The notes beneath the pieces are model-generated. The model saw only the letters and a program-made list of their open reading frames with translations, searched no databases and was not told the DNA's origin. Below, piece after piece: positions 1 to 8,317 of a stretch of DNA of 64,000 nucleotides. Position numbers and translations under genes: made by a program. How positions within the stretch are numbered: the stretch's first letter is position 1; each line of letters opens with the position of its first letter. The DNA comes from Agrobacterium pusense (GTDB lineage Bacteria > Pseudomonadota > Alphaproteobacteria > Rhizobiales > Rhizobiaceae), in assembly GCF_900102105.1 (NCBI RefSeq), contig NZ_FNBB01000001.1:806001-870000 (forward strand). The letters are read 5' to 3'.

Positions 1-365
1 TAAAATGAAAAACTTGGCGCGTCATGTTATTTTATCGGTGGAACACATCGATTATTAGAGCGCCGATCTCCTTCGGGTGTGACGAAAACATTCCAAAGCT
101 TTGAAACTGCATTTCACGCCAGACAGATTGTCGTCGCTGGGCGTCGTTGTCGCAGGCCCTCGATGGCTGGAATAGAACGTCCGCATCGGATTTACAGGCT
201 GCGAAAGCGGCCGCTTACCGCAAAACTCCTGAGGCCAGATGAAACCTATTGGCGAAATTGGCGTTTCTGTTCGCGTGTGGACGGAGCGGCCAACGAGCTG
301 GTGTCGGAGAATGAACACTGCCTGCTCCTGCCCGGGAAGGCCAATCTTTTTTGAGGCTGAAAGAA
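1..365. other. Left-edge stretch without a supported gene
   Basis: Short open frames exist here on both strands, but none has a recognisable protein, a convincing ribosome binding site or rhizobial codon use. The stretch probably holds the 3' flank of a gene outside the window and the promoter of the small LuxR-type gene that follows. I see no repeat or RNA structure in it. Confidence 0.5.
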
Positions 366-611
366 ATGTCTTCAAATACGCCGCATGAACATCGCCAGAC
401 GCATGAAGTCGTCCTCTCGGAGCGTGAGCGGCAATATCTGGGGCTGGTCGCGCGGGGCAAACATCCCTCGCACGTCGCCGTGATAGTCGGCGCCGACGAA
501 GCGGACGTCAAGGATACTCTGGAAAAGGTGCGCCACAGGCTCGGTGCGACCAATCTGCTGAATACCGTCAGTATTGCCCTGCTGCGCGGCCTGATCGAAC
601 AGGAGGCATAA
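366..611 (+). CDS. Small LuxR-type helix-turn-helix protein
   Basis: This 81-residue protein is almost entirely one LuxR/GerE-type DNA-binding domain: LSERERQYLGLVARGK starts the first helix near residue 20 and the recognition helix region is followed by KVRHRLGATNLLNTVSIALLRG. No receiver or autoinducer-binding domain is present, so it would act as a stand-alone DNA-binding or accessory protein. An in-frame TTG lies 15 bases upstream, but the ATG is preferred. Its target is unknown. It stands alone on the plus strand, 220 bases before a convergent dehydrogenase gene. Confidence 0.7.
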   Translation: MSSNTPHEHRQTHEVVLSERERQYLGLVARGKHPSHVAVIVGADEADVKDTLEKVRHRLGATNLLNTVSIALLRGLIEQEA

Positions 612-670
612 TCGCCACCTGCTCAACTCAAGCTTCCGCGACAAAGTCCTTTCCGGAAGCTGAAAACCGA

Positions 671-769
671 ATGAGCGGCTTTCTGCGTCAAAATCCTTCC
701 ATATCAATGGCGGGATCGGCGGACCAAATGGCGGCTGGACATGATGTCCGGTCCCATCGACGCAGATAA
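671..769 (+). CDS. Possible 32-residue small protein
   Basis: An ATG-initiated frame of 32 codons begins MSGFLRQNPS and ends in a basic HRRR tail. A purine-rich GGAAGC lies 12-17 bases upstream and a strong plus-strand terminator begins 20 bases after the stop. No family is recognised. The terminator is what makes the frame worth listing, since the LuxR-type gene ends 178 bases before it. Chance is a real possibility. Confidence 0.22.
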   Translation: MSGFLRQNPSISMAGSADQMAAGHDVRSHRRR

Positions 770-788
770 ACGCAGCCATTTACGGTTT

Positions 789-822
789 ACCCGGCGGGTC
801 ACGGTCGACCCGCCGGGTTTTT
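789..822 (+). terminator. Rho-independent terminator
   Basis: A perfect 12-bp stem (789-800 with 807-818, ACCCGGCGGGTC) with a 6-base loop is followed by TTTTTAATG on the plus strand. It ends plus-strand transcription from the LuxR-type gene and any small frame after it. It sits just past the end of the convergent dehydrogenase gene, for which it lacks a U-tract. Confidence 0.75.
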
Positions 823-831
823 AATGTCCGG

Positions 832-1821
832 TCAAAGCGATTGAATTTCGCCAAGAATATCGCTTTCGATCACGATACCGCTTTCCAACGCCTGTTTACG
901 GATACCCTGGCTGCGGCGACCGGGCAGGCGGACGTTTTCCTGTTTTTCTATCTCCTGGGCGATAAGAGCCAGCCTTTCGGTAAAGGCAGAGCCGCCTGAT
1001 GATACAGGGTCTATTGCGATGATGGTGTGTCCGAGCGAGGGGGGCGCACCCTTGTCGTCCAGAAGGGAGGAGGCCTCGAAGGCGAAGTTTCCGCCGGTAA
1101 TTGCAGCGGCCATGATTTCCACCATCAGCGCCAGCGCTGCGCCCTTGGCTTCGCCCGCAGGAACCATGGTTCCTTCTATGGCCTCCTCCGGATCGGTGGT
1201 CGGTCGGCCATTTCTGTCAAGCGCCCAGTCGCCCGGGATCGTCTCCCCCTTCTGGCGCGCCGCCATGATTTTTCCGCGTGCGACCTTGGAGAGAGCCAGA
1301 TCGATGACGAGTGGATCGGCACCGCCAACGGGCGTGGCAAAGGCAATCGGGTTCGTACCATAAAGCGGCTTGCTGCCGCCCCATGGCGCCATGGACGCAG
1401 GCGCATTGGCGAACATCAGCGCCACGAGGCCCGTTTCGGCAATACGTTCGACAGTCAGCGCCATGACGCCGGCGTGATGGGAACGGTGGATGGCGGCGAG
1501 CGCGATCCCCTGCTGGCGCGCCATTTCAGGCAATTCCTCAAGCGCGAGATCGATCGCCGGATAGGCATAACCATGATTGGCGTCGACCGAGAGGACGCCG
1601 GGCTTCACCCGTGTGGCCACCGGACGCGCCTTGCCATCGACCTTGCCTACACGGGCCTGACGCACGTAAACGGGTATACGGCGAAAGCCATGACCACCCT
1701 GCCCGGCGGCCTCGGAGGCGACGAGCGCCTTTGCCACCGAGCGGGCGTTTTGCGGTAGAACGCCGTTGCGCTCAAAGATAGAGGATACGAGATCCTCCGC
1801 CTCTGCGATTGAGAATTTCAT
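832..1821 (-). CDS. Malate/lactate dehydrogenase (Ldh2 family) oxidoreductase
   Basis: The 329-residue protein belongs to the Ldh2/MDH2 family of NAD(P)H-dependent 2-hydroxyacid or imine reductases. Diagnostic stretches are the N-terminal GQGGHGFRRIPVYVRQARVG, the catalytic-His region IHRSHHAGVMAL near residue 115, and PLYGTNPIAFATP near 160, followed by VIDLALSKVARGK. Members reduce 2-ketoacids such as pyruvate and oxaloacetate, or cyclic imines such as delta1-piperideine-2-carboxylate; the sequence alone does not choose. The ATG is preceded by AGAGG. It is a single-gene unit between a convergent regulator and the tonB operon. Confidence 0.85.
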   Translation of the reverse strand: MKFSIAEAEDLVSSIFERNGVLPQNARSVAKALVASEAAGQGGHGFRRIPVYVRQARVGKVDGKARPVATRVKPGVLSVDANHGYAYPAIDLALEELPEMARQQGIALAAIHRSHHAGVMALTVERIAETGLVALMFANAPASMAPWGGSKPLYGTNPIAFATPVGGADPLVIDLALSKVARGKIMAARQKGETIPGDWALDRNGRPTTDPEEAIEGTMVPAGEAKGAALALMVEIMAAAITGGNFAFEASSLLDDKGAPPSLGHTIIAIDPVSSGGSAFTERLALIAQEIEKQENVRLPGRRSQGIRKQALESGIVIESDILGEIQSL

Positions 1822-1940
1822 TCCGGAATGCCTCTGCTTGTGATGTCGTCAAGACCTACACCATCGAAAACATTCGCGAAATATCATTGAGGCCACACCA
1901 CGGCACAGGTCGGAAAAAATCGGTCCCGCCAGGGGAGCTG

Positions 1941-2870
1941 CTAGCGGATGCTGATCGGCAGCGTGATCGTCCTGTTTGCTTCCGGCGGCGGGGCGGGCAC
2001 GGGCGACGCGCTCTGAATCCAGGCGGCGATCTGCTGATCCACGGACGAATCGCCGGTGGACTGAACAACGCTGACACCGCTGATGGCACCGGCATCATTG
2101 ACGCGGAACCGCACCGTCGCAGTCATCGCATCGCTGCGGAGTGAACGTGGTTTGCGCCGCTGAATATGCGAGCGGACTTTCGATCCCCATTTTGCCGGGG
2201 AGGCGGATGACGAAGAAAAGAAGCCGGCATTGCTGCGCGATGCGGCCGTGCGGTCGGATTGCTGGGCTTCCGCCTTCGCAGTTTCACGCAGTTCCGAGGC
2301 CTGCTGCGGTTTGGGGCGCTGGCGCTCGACCTTCTTTTTCTCTTCAGGCTCTTTCTTTTCCACCTTCTTTTCGACGGGCGGAGGCGGAGGCCGCATGACG
2401 GGCAAGGGGACCTCGACATTTTCAAGTTCCGCCATCATCTGCTCCTGAACGGGGTCGACGGGCTCAACCGGCTCGGGAATTTCCTGCGGTTCGACGATCT
2501 CCTCGACCTGTGGCTCAGGCGGCTGCACCGGCTCCGGCGGCGGCGTTTCCGCAACCGGTTCAGGTGGTGGCGGGGTCTCTTCAGGAGCAGCTTCCTCAAC
2601 CGGTTCGCTGCTGTCGCTCTTCACTTCTTCTGCGTCCTCGACATCCTGCGCCTGCGTCGTTTCTTCAGTTTGGACGGCTTCCGGTATCGCCGCCATTTCG
2701 ATCATGATGGCGGCGGGGGGCGGCCCGCCGGCCTCAAGCTCGTCCGGCTCCTGCATCAGATAATAGGCGAACCCGGCATGGACGCTGAGCATCAGCAACG
2801 CCGCGGCGGACCACAGCGTCACCTCCCAAAGGCGGGAGTGTCGGGCCTGTGGATAGCCGTTTTCACTCAT
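1941..2870 (-). CDS. tonB: TonB energy-transducing protein
   Basis: TonB spans the periplasm and passes proton-motive force from ExbB-ExbD to outer-membrane receptors for iron chelates. The 309-residue protein has one N-terminal membrane anchor (about 14-36), a long Pro/Glu/Lys-rich linker (about 65-200, with repeated PPPEP and EKK blocks) and a C-terminal TonB domain (about 225-309, TVRFRVNDAGAISGVSVVQS). Its ATG overlaps the exbD stop in an ATGA, so the two are translationally coupled. It is the last gene of an exbB-exbD-tonB operon, and no receptor gene is in the window. Confidence 0.93.
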   Translation of the reverse strand: MSENGYPQARHSRLWEVTLWSAAALLMLSVHAGFAYYLMQEPDELEAGGPPPAAIMIEMAAIPEAVQTEETTQAQDVEDAEEVKSDSSEPVEEAAPEETPPPPEPVAETPPPEPVQPPEPQVEEIVEPQEIPEPVEPVDPVQEQMMAELENVEVPLPVMRPPPPPVEKKVEKKEPEEKKKVERQRPKPQQASELRETAKAEAQQSDRTAASRSNAGFFSSSSASPAKWGSKVRSHIQRRKPRSLRSDAMTATVRFRVNDAGAISGVSVVQSTGDSSVDQQIAAWIQSASPVPAPPPEANRTITLPISIR

Positions 2871-3352
2871 GGCGTCGCTTCCCGCACCGCCGACGGGGCG
2901 GGCTGGCCAGCAGCCGGAGGCTGCGATACGGCAGCGGCATTTTCCAGCCCCACAAGGGCGATCTTCAGATAACCGGCATCTCTCAGCAGGTTCATGATTT
3001 CCATGAAGTGGCCGTAATCAACCGCCTTGTCTGCACGCAGGAAGATGCGGGTATCCTTCTTGCCACCCGTCTGGCGGTCGATGGCGGCCGCCAAGGCGTC
3101 ACGGGCCACCGCATCATTGCCCAGATTAAGCGAGAGATCGTCTTTGACCGTAAGATACAGCGGCTCCTCCGGTCGCTCCGCGGGTTTTGCGGTGGATGCG
3201 GGAAGATCGACATTCACATCGACGGTGGCGAGTGGCGCGGCCACCATGAAGATGATGAGCAGAACCAGCATCACATCGATGAAGGGCGTGACATTGATCT
3301 CATGGTTTTCGGAGAGATCGTCACCGCTGTTTTCGCGAATTCCTCCAGCCAT
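2867..3352 (-). CDS. exbD: Biopolymer transport protein ExbD
   Basis: ExbD is the proton-channel partner of ExbB in the TonB motor of the inner membrane. The 161-residue protein has a short cytoplasmic N-terminus, one membrane helix (about 23-43, in HEINVTPFIDVMLVLLIIFM) carrying the conserved protonatable Asp, and a periplasmic domain ending in a Pro/Ala-rich tail. It starts 6 bases after the exbB stop and overlaps tonB by 4 bases, so the three genes are one transcript. Confidence 0.93.
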   Translation of the reverse strand: MAGGIRENSGDDLSENHEINVTPFIDVMLVLLIIFMVAAPLATVDVNVDLPASTAKPAERPEEPLYLTVKDDLSLNLGNDAVARDALAAAIDRQTGGKKDTRIFLRADKAVDYGHFMEIMNLLRDAGYLKIALVGLENAAAVSQPPAAGQPAPSAVREATP

Positions 3353-3358
3353 GTCCGA

Positions 3359-4516
3359 TCACCGTCCAACCAGCGATACTGCGGGTTTGCTGGTGCTGCC
3401 CGGCGGAATGCGGCGAAAATCGAGGTCGCGGCTGACGAGGCGCTCCACGCCCGCTGCGGCATCCGCCAGCAGATGGCGGTATCCGGTGATCGAGCGCGCG
3501 AAGACGTTATAGATCACCACTGCGGGAATGGCGGCAACGAGGCCGATGGCGGTGGCCAGAAGCGCTTCGGCAATGCCGGGCGCGACGACGGCGAGATTGG
3601 TGGTCTGCGATTCCGAAATGCTGATGAAGGAGTTCATGATGCCCCAGACGGTGCCGAACAGGCCGACAAAGGGGGCGGTGGAACCGATCGTTGCCAGAAC
3701 GCCCGTCCCGCGTGACATGCGGCGACCGGCGTGGGTTTCGATACGCGACAGCGCCGAGGAGACACGTTCCTTGATACCGCCGCCATCGGTGTGTTCGACC
3801 ACAGCATCGGAAAGCTGCATTTCATGAGTTGCCATGCGCAGCATGAGCGCCGCAGGTCCGCCCTTCTTCTCGACAGCCTCGGTAGCCTCGTTAAGAGTTT
3901 TCGCCTTGCGAATGACCCTCAGCGTTGCGCCGGCCCGAACACGCGCACCTGCAAGTTCAACCGACTTTGCAACCCACACCGTCCAGGTCACCAGCGAGGC
4001 GAAGGCCAGACCGATCATGACACCCTTCACGACCCAGTCCGCCGCCATGAACATGCCCCAGGGGGACAGGTTGTGTGGGATATCCGCGCGATGTTCAACA
4101 CTTGCCGGGTCGGCGCCGACGGGCTCTACCGGGGTTGAAACCTCGTTGGTCGGCGCGGCACCTTCGGGTGTCAGGGCGGGAGCGACTGAAGATTGTGCGG
4201 GCTGTGCAGGCGCGGCTTCATTGTTTTGAGGTTGTGCAGGCGCCACGGCTGCCGGCTGTTCCTGTGCGGGCATGGAAGGCTGGTTCGGCTGAACGACCGG
4301 AGCGTCCGGCGCCGCCGGGGTTTGTGGGGACGGCTGTGCCGGCTGGACCGTTTCCGCTTGCGGTGCGGACTGAATCTGGGGTTCGGATGCCGTCTGAGCG
4401 AAAACCGCACCGGCGCTCAATCCAACCAGTAAGGTAACCGTCGTGGCAAGGGAAATGCGCCGTGTCCTGCTTGCCTTGTTGAGAGACGCGGAAGAAGTGG
4501 TGGTCGCAACTGACAT
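3359..4516 (-). CDS. exbB: ExbB proton channel subunit with long N-terminal extension
   Basis: ExbB forms the pentameric proton channel of the TonB motor. The C-terminal ~230 residues carry the MotA/TolQ/ExbB fold with three membrane helices (about 155-180, 275-300 and 320-345) and the conserved GTVWGIMNSFISI and LVAAIPAVVIYN motifs. The first ~145 residues are unusual: a signal-peptide-like start (RISLATTVTLLVGLSAGAVFAQ) followed by a Pro/Gln/Ala-rich region. The whole is 385 residues against about 244 in E. coli. An upstream in-frame start at 4582 adds 22 residues, but the 4516 ATG fits the signal peptide. The promoter lies at 4643-4670. Confidence 0.92.
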   Translation of the reverse strand: MSVATTTSSASLNKASRTRRISLATTVTLLVGLSAGAVFAQTASEPQIQSAPQAETVQPAQPSPQTPAAPDAPVVQPNQPSMPAQEQPAAVAPAQPQNNEAAPAQPAQSSVAPALTPEGAAPTNEVSTPVEPVGADPASVEHRADIPHNLSPWGMFMAADWVVKGVMIGLAFASLVTWTVWVAKSVELAGARVRAGATLRVIRKAKTLNEATEAVEKKGGPAALMLRMATHEMQLSDAVVEHTDGGGIKERVSSALSRIETHAGRRMSRGTGVLATIGSTAPFVGLFGTVWGIMNSFISISESQTTNLAVVAPGIAEALLATAIGLVAAIPAVVIYNVFARSITGYRHLLADAAAGVERLVSRDLDFRRIPPGSTSKPAVSLVGR

Positions 4517-4630
4517 GTTTTTTATCCCGGATTTCCGTCGATGAACCCATCCGCAGATTGACCGGTTTGAAACCGGGGTCATAACGGATGCCGTCGTAAA
4601 AGCTTGACGTTCCGATAATAAACCTGAGTT

Positions 4631-4670
4631 CTTTTGACAACTATTATATTGCCAAAAGACGACCCGTAAA
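4631..4670 (-). promoter_or_regulatory. exbBD-tonB promoter with operator palindrome over the -10
   Basis: On the minus strand TTTACG (4665-4670) and a perfect TATAAT (4643-4648) are 16 bases apart, a plausible sigma70 promoter about 130 bases before exbB. A 28-bp inverted repeat, CTTTTGACAA (4631-4640) with TTGCCAAAAG (4649-4658), is centred on the -10 box with one mismatch in ten. This geometry is that of a repressor operator. Since the operon energises iron uptake, an iron-responsive repressor (RirA, Fur/Mur or Irr) is the natural guess, but the palindrome does not match a box I can name with confidence. Confidence 0.6.
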
Positions 4671-4705
4671 CTCTTCTTTACAAAAAATTGACCGATCTAC
4701 CGTCT

Positions 4706-5443
4706 TCAGCTGCTCTGCGAAGGCGAAAACTGCGCAACGAGCGCGTGTCGGTCACCGGGATAGGTGACCGACACGCGGGTGATGTAATCCGTTCCGTGCC
4801 AGGTCCGGCGATCGATGACCAGACAGGCGGCTCCCGATCCGATACCCAGCGCAGCGGCATTTTTGCGGTCGGCCGAGACGGCGCTGATGCGATGTTCAGC
4901 AGCGCTCCAGGGCACCATCTTCAGCAGCCACGTTCCGGGGCCGATCTGCGAAAAATCGGCAAACTCGGCCTCCGGAACAGCAGTGACATTGATGAGGCGC
5001 TCTTCCAGACAAAATGGAACGCCACCGGCAAAATGCGTGCAGGTGAGTTCCAGCACGGGCGCGTCGGCCGCAAGCGCCATAGCCGCGCCATCGTTTTTAC
5101 CCGCAGGCCGCAGACGCCGCTGATCGAGGCGATACCTGTAAACCAGGCCAAGTGCCTGCACCTCGCGTTCGATATCGTGGATTTCCAGCACGGCCGATTG
5201 CGCGTGGGGCTGACGGACGAAACTACCGAGACGCCGGCGTCTTTCGATAAGACCCCGCTGCACCAGTTCTCCCAAAGCCTTGTTCACCGTCATGCGCGAA
5301 CAGGCATATTGGCGGGTCATTTCGTGTTCGAATGGAATACGATATCCCGGCGGCCATTCGCCTGACATGATGTGGCGCTCCACATCGTTGCGGATTCGCT
5401 CGTGCAGTGACTTTTCCTGAAGATCGGCGCCTGTGCCCCTCAT
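4706..5443 (-). CDS. GntR-family regulator, HutC subfamily (UTRA domain)
   Basis: The 245-residue protein has an N-terminal winged helix (about 12-78, with HEMTRQYACSRMTVNKALGE) and a C-terminal UTRA ligand-binding domain (about 98-238), the architecture of the HutC subfamily. Such proteins are usually repressors released by a small effector related to the neighbouring pathway. It is the last gene of the ABC transporter operon, 34 bases after the ATPase gene, so it probably controls that transporter. A palindrome matching the HutC-type GTNTANAC core sits before the operon at 8192-8205. It is unlikely to be HutC of histidine degradation itself, because no hut gene is nearby. Confidence 0.88.
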   Translation of the reverse strand: MRGTGADLQEKSLHERIRNDVERHIMSGEWPPGYRIPFEHEMTRQYACSRMTVNKALGELVQRGLIERRRRLGSFVRQPHAQSAVLEIHDIEREVQALGLVYRYRLDQRRLRPAGKNDGAAMALAADAPVLELTCTHFAGGVPFCLEERLINVTAVPEAEFADFSQIGPGTWLLKMVPWSAAEHRISAVSADRKNAAALGIGSGAACLVIDRRTWHGTDYITRVSVTYPGDRHALVAQFSPSQSS

Positions 5444-5477
5444 CCCGATGCTTCTATCCTCCCCGTTCCATACCCTG

Positions 5478-6263
5478 CTATCCGTGAGCGGCGGCGGCGA
5501 TCGCTTCGCTGCGGATTTCTTCCGTCAGCCTTGCACGCAGTTCGGAAAATTCCGGGCTGGCCTTGACGGTGTAGTGGCGCGGATGCGGCAGGTCGACCGG
5601 CGTGATCGATTTGATACGGCCCGGCCTCGCAGACATGGTCACCACGCGCGACGCCATGAAAACCGCCTCCTCAATATCGTGCGTGACGAAAATGACCGTC
5701 TTTTGCTCACGCTCCCATATGCCGAGCAACAATTCCTGCATCAGCCCGCGGGTCTGATTGTCGAGAGCGCCGAAAGGCTCGTCGAGCAGCAGGATTTTCG
5801 GGCCATTTGCCAGGGCGCGGGCAATGGCCGTTCTCTGCTGCATGCCGCCGGAGAGTTGTTTCGGCCAATGGTTTTCGAAACCACGCAGGCCGACCTTGTC
5901 GATATAGCTGTCAACGACCTCCCATTTTTCCTTCTCGGCAACGCCGCGTTCGCGCAGGCCGAAAGCGACGTTTTCACGGATCGTCAGCCAAGGGAACAGC
6001 GTGTAGGACTGGAACACCATGCCGCGGTCCGCCCCCGGGCCAGTCACCGCCCTGCCTGACAACAGCACCTCGCCCGTTGTCGGACGGTCAAGCCCGGCGA
6101 TGATGCGCAGCAGGGTCGATTTTCCGCATCCCGAAGGACCGAGGATGGTAACGAAATCATTGCGCGGGATTTCCAGATTGGTGGGCTGCAGGGCCAGCGT
6201 CGGCTGCCCGCCGTGTACGCCTGGAAAGATGCGGCTGACGCCGTTGATAACGAGTTCGCTCAT
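5478..6263 (-). CDS. NitT/TauT-family ABC transporter ATPase
   Basis: This 261-residue ATPase energises the adjacent permease. Walker A is GPSGCGKSTLLRIIAGL (about 43-59), the Q-loop lies in GMVFQSYTLFPW, the signature is LSGGMQQRTAIARAL (about 137-151) and Walker B is ILLLDEPFGALD, then the H-loop in FVTHDIEEA. This pattern is that of the nitrate/sulfonate/taurine importer family. It overlaps the permease stop by one base. The substrate cannot be read from the ATPase. Confidence 0.92.
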   Translation of the reverse strand: MSELVINGVSRIFPGVHGGQPTLALQPTNLEIPRNDFVTILGPSGCGKSTLLRIIAGLDRPTTGEVLLSGRAVTGPGADRGMVFQSYTLFPWLTIRENVAFGLRERGVAEKEKWEVVDSYIDKVGLRGFENHWPKQLSGGMQQRTAIARALANGPKILLLDEPFGALDNQTRGLMQELLLGIWEREQKTVIFVTHDIEEAVFMASRVVTMSARPGRIKSITPVDLPHPRHYTVKASPEFSELRARLTEEIRSEAIAAAAHG

Positions 6264-7036
6264 CAGGCAAGCCTCCAGGCAAAAAGCTTCCGGTTCAGCG
6301 ATTTGAACGCGAAATCAGAGATAAGGCCGATAACACCGATGACGATGATGCCAAAGATGATCTGGCCGGTCGCCATCAGCGCCTGGCTGTTGATGATCAT
6401 GTAGCCGATACCGGAGGAGGCGCCGATCAGTTCCGCGACGATGACATAGGTCCAGGCCCAGCCGAGGACGAGACGGAGGATTTCGGCAATGTCAGGTGCG
6501 TTGGCGGGAATTAGGACTCGACGCACCACGCCCCGATCCCTCGCGCCCAGCGTATAGGCGGCCTCCACCAGATCCCGCCGCGTGCCGGCGACGGCCACAG
6601 CCACCATCAGGATGATCTGGAAGACGGCGCCGATGAAGATCACCAGCAGCTTCTGCATCTCGCCGATGCCGGCCCAGAGAATGAGCAGCGGCACAAAGGC
6701 GGAAGCCGGAAGGTAACGCGCGAAGGAGACAAAAGGCTCAAGCAGCGCCTCGATGGGCTTATAAGCCCCCATGGCGATACCGAGAGGGACGGCGACTATG
6801 GAGGCCAGCACGAAACCGCCCACGACACGCCAGATCGTCATGCCGATATCGCTGGCAAAACCCTGATCCGTCAGCAGATAGATACCATCCTTCAGCATGG
6901 TAACGGGGTCGGCCAGAAAGGTCGGCGACACGAAACCGCCCAGCGTGGCAAAGCCCCAGGCAGAGAAAAAAAGCACGAAGAACAGGATGCCGAGCGCTAT
7001 CCTCGTGCTGTTCTTTATGGGTTGAAGTGGTTGCAT
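6263..7036 (-). CDS. NitT/TauT-family ABC transporter permease
   Basis: The 257-residue inner-membrane permease has about six membrane helices and the BPD_transp_1 EAA loop (GTRRDLVEAAYTLGARDRGVVRRV reads across the loop near residue 165). The family imports sulfonates, taurine, nitrate, thiamine precursors and related anions. A GTG at 7066 would add ten residues, but the ATG at 7036 is preferred. It lies between the binding-protein and ATPase genes in one operon. Confidence 0.9.
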   Translation of the reverse strand: MQPLQPIKNSTRIALGILFFVLFFSAWGFATLGGFVSPTFLADPVTMLKDGIYLLTDQGFASDIGMTIWRVVGGFVLASIVAVPLGIAMGAYKPIEALLEPFVSFARYLPASAFVPLLILWAGIGEMQKLLVIFIGAVFQIILMVAVAVAGTRRDLVEAAYTLGARDRGVVRRVLIPANAPDIAEILRLVLGWAWTYVIVAELIGASSGIGYMIINSQALMATGQIIFGIIVIGVIGLISDFAFKSLNRKLFAWRLA

Positions 7037-7170
7037 TCTGTCGCCTGTCCCGAACCGGCGCGGCACTTCGCCACGCCATCAACATGTTCCCGCACTCAAG
7101 ACGCGGGAACACTGTCGCGCTTCTTACTGGCTGCAATATCCGGAGAGGGAAATGCAGCTGGCTGTTTCCG

Positions 7171-8112
7171 TCACTTGATGAAGGACGTGTCCGCGAGGGT
7201 CGAAAGATCGGGCTTCGACTTGATCACGCCGATTTCGAGCAGCAGGTCAGCCGATTTTTCGGAAAAAGTCTTGAACTCGCCCTCGAAGAATTTCTGGTTG
7301 GCGGCCTTGTCCTGCCATTCGAGGAATTTTGCCGAAGCGGCAAAGGCCTCGCCGGACTGTTTCACATCCGCGCCCATCGTCGCATAGGATTTTTCGGGAT
7401 CGGCCTTGATAAGATCAAGTGCCTGGAAATAGCTGTCCGCCAGAGCCTTGGCTGCCTGCGGATTGGCCTTCAGGAAGTCTGGCGTGCAGCCAAACGTGTC
7501 CATAACCGCGGGATAATCCAGTGTCGTGGCAAGAATCTTACCCTTGTCGGGAGCGGCGCGCACGGTAGAGAGATAGGGTTCATAGGTCATGGCTGCATCG
7601 TTCTGTCCGGCGACGAAAGCCTGCGCGGCCGGCCCCGGCTCAAGGTTGACGACCTTCACATCCTTCAGTGTCAGGCCGTTTTCCTTGAGGATCCAGGCGA
7701 GGAAGAAATAAGGAGAGGTGCCCGGTGCGGACGCGGCCACCGTCTTGCCCTTGAGGTCCGCGACCTTTGCGACATCGCTGCGCACCGCGATGCCATCGGC
7801 ACCGTGCGATTTGTCCATCTGGAAAATCTGGGTGGATTTCACGCCATTGGCGTTCCAGGCGATCCAGGTTTCCACCGTGGTGGCGGCGCACTGGATGTCG
7901 CCGGAAGCGAGAGCGAGATGGCGGCTGGCCTGCGGGATTTTCTTGATCTCGACCTTCAGGCCGTTCTTTTCGAAAATGCCGGCCTGTTTTGCAAGCGTCA
8001 GTGGTGCAAAACCCGTCCAGCCCGACATGCCTATCGTCACGGACGTTTCGGCATAGGCGGAAGCGGATGAGAAAAGTGCCGCCAGAGCGGCGAAAACCCA
8101 GGTTTTTTTCAT
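7171..8112 (-). CDS. NitT/TauT-family ABC transporter substrate-binding protein
   Basis: This periplasmic binding protein (313 residues) begins with a clear signal peptide, MKKTWVFAALAALFSSASAYA, preceded by AAGGGG. The mature part carries the family features IGMSGWTGFAPLTLAKQAGIF and an NMT1/THI5-like fold. Its ligand is unknown; sulfonates, taurine, nitrate or a heterocyclic vitamin precursor are all possible. An in-frame ATG 60 bases upstream gives a poor signal sequence and is rejected. It is the first gene of binding protein-permease-ATPase-GntR, with the operator 80 bases before it. Confidence 0.9.
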   Translation of the reverse strand: MKKTWVFAALAALFSSASAYAETSVTIGMSGWTGFAPLTLAKQAGIFEKNGLKVEIKKIPQASRHLALASGDIQCAATTVETWIAWNANGVKSTQIFQMDKSHGADGIAVRSDVAKVADLKGKTVAASAPGTSPYFFLAWILKENGLTLKDVKVVNLEPGPAAQAFVAGQNDAAMTYEPYLSTVRAAPDKGKILATTLDYPAVMDTFGCTPDFLKANPQAAKALADSYFQALDLIKADPEKSYATMGADVKQSGEAFAASAKFLEWQDKAANQKFFEGEFKTFSEKSADLLLEIGVIKSKPDLSTLADTSFIK

Positions 8113-8191
8113 GATCGGAACCCCTTTTGATTTATTTTTGTGCGACATTGTTTTTCGCTTTATTTGAGGCATCGTAGGCAGGCATTTTGTA

Positions 8192-8205
8192 TTTGTCTAG
8201 ACAAA
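8192..8205. promoter_or_regulatory. Palindromic operator, HutC/GntR type
   Basis: TTTGTCTAGACAAA is a perfect 14-bp palindrome whose GTCTAGAC core fits the GT-N-TA-N-AC pattern known for HutC-subfamily GntR regulators. It lies 80 bases upstream of the binding-protein ATG and 113 bases upstream of the divergent DUF1275 gene. A partial copy, CTAGACAT, occurs at 8259-8266. The likely binding protein is the GntR regulator encoded at the end of the ABC operon. Confidence 0.65.
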
Positions 8206-8317
8206 ACAGAAAGCGCACGCACATCCCTGAAGTGATTGCAAATGCACGGCCAGCCATTCTAGACATAGAGAACGCGGCCGGCGAGCAGGCCCAACGATTT
8301 CCCGTATCGAGCTCTCC

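Noticed and set aside
79..354. 91-codon open frame near the left edge
   Set aside because: No family, no ribosome binding site and Arg-rich composition; probably chance.
2100..2700. Repetitive Pro/Glu/Lys codons as a minisatellite
   Set aside because: They encode the expected periplasm-spanning linker of TonB.
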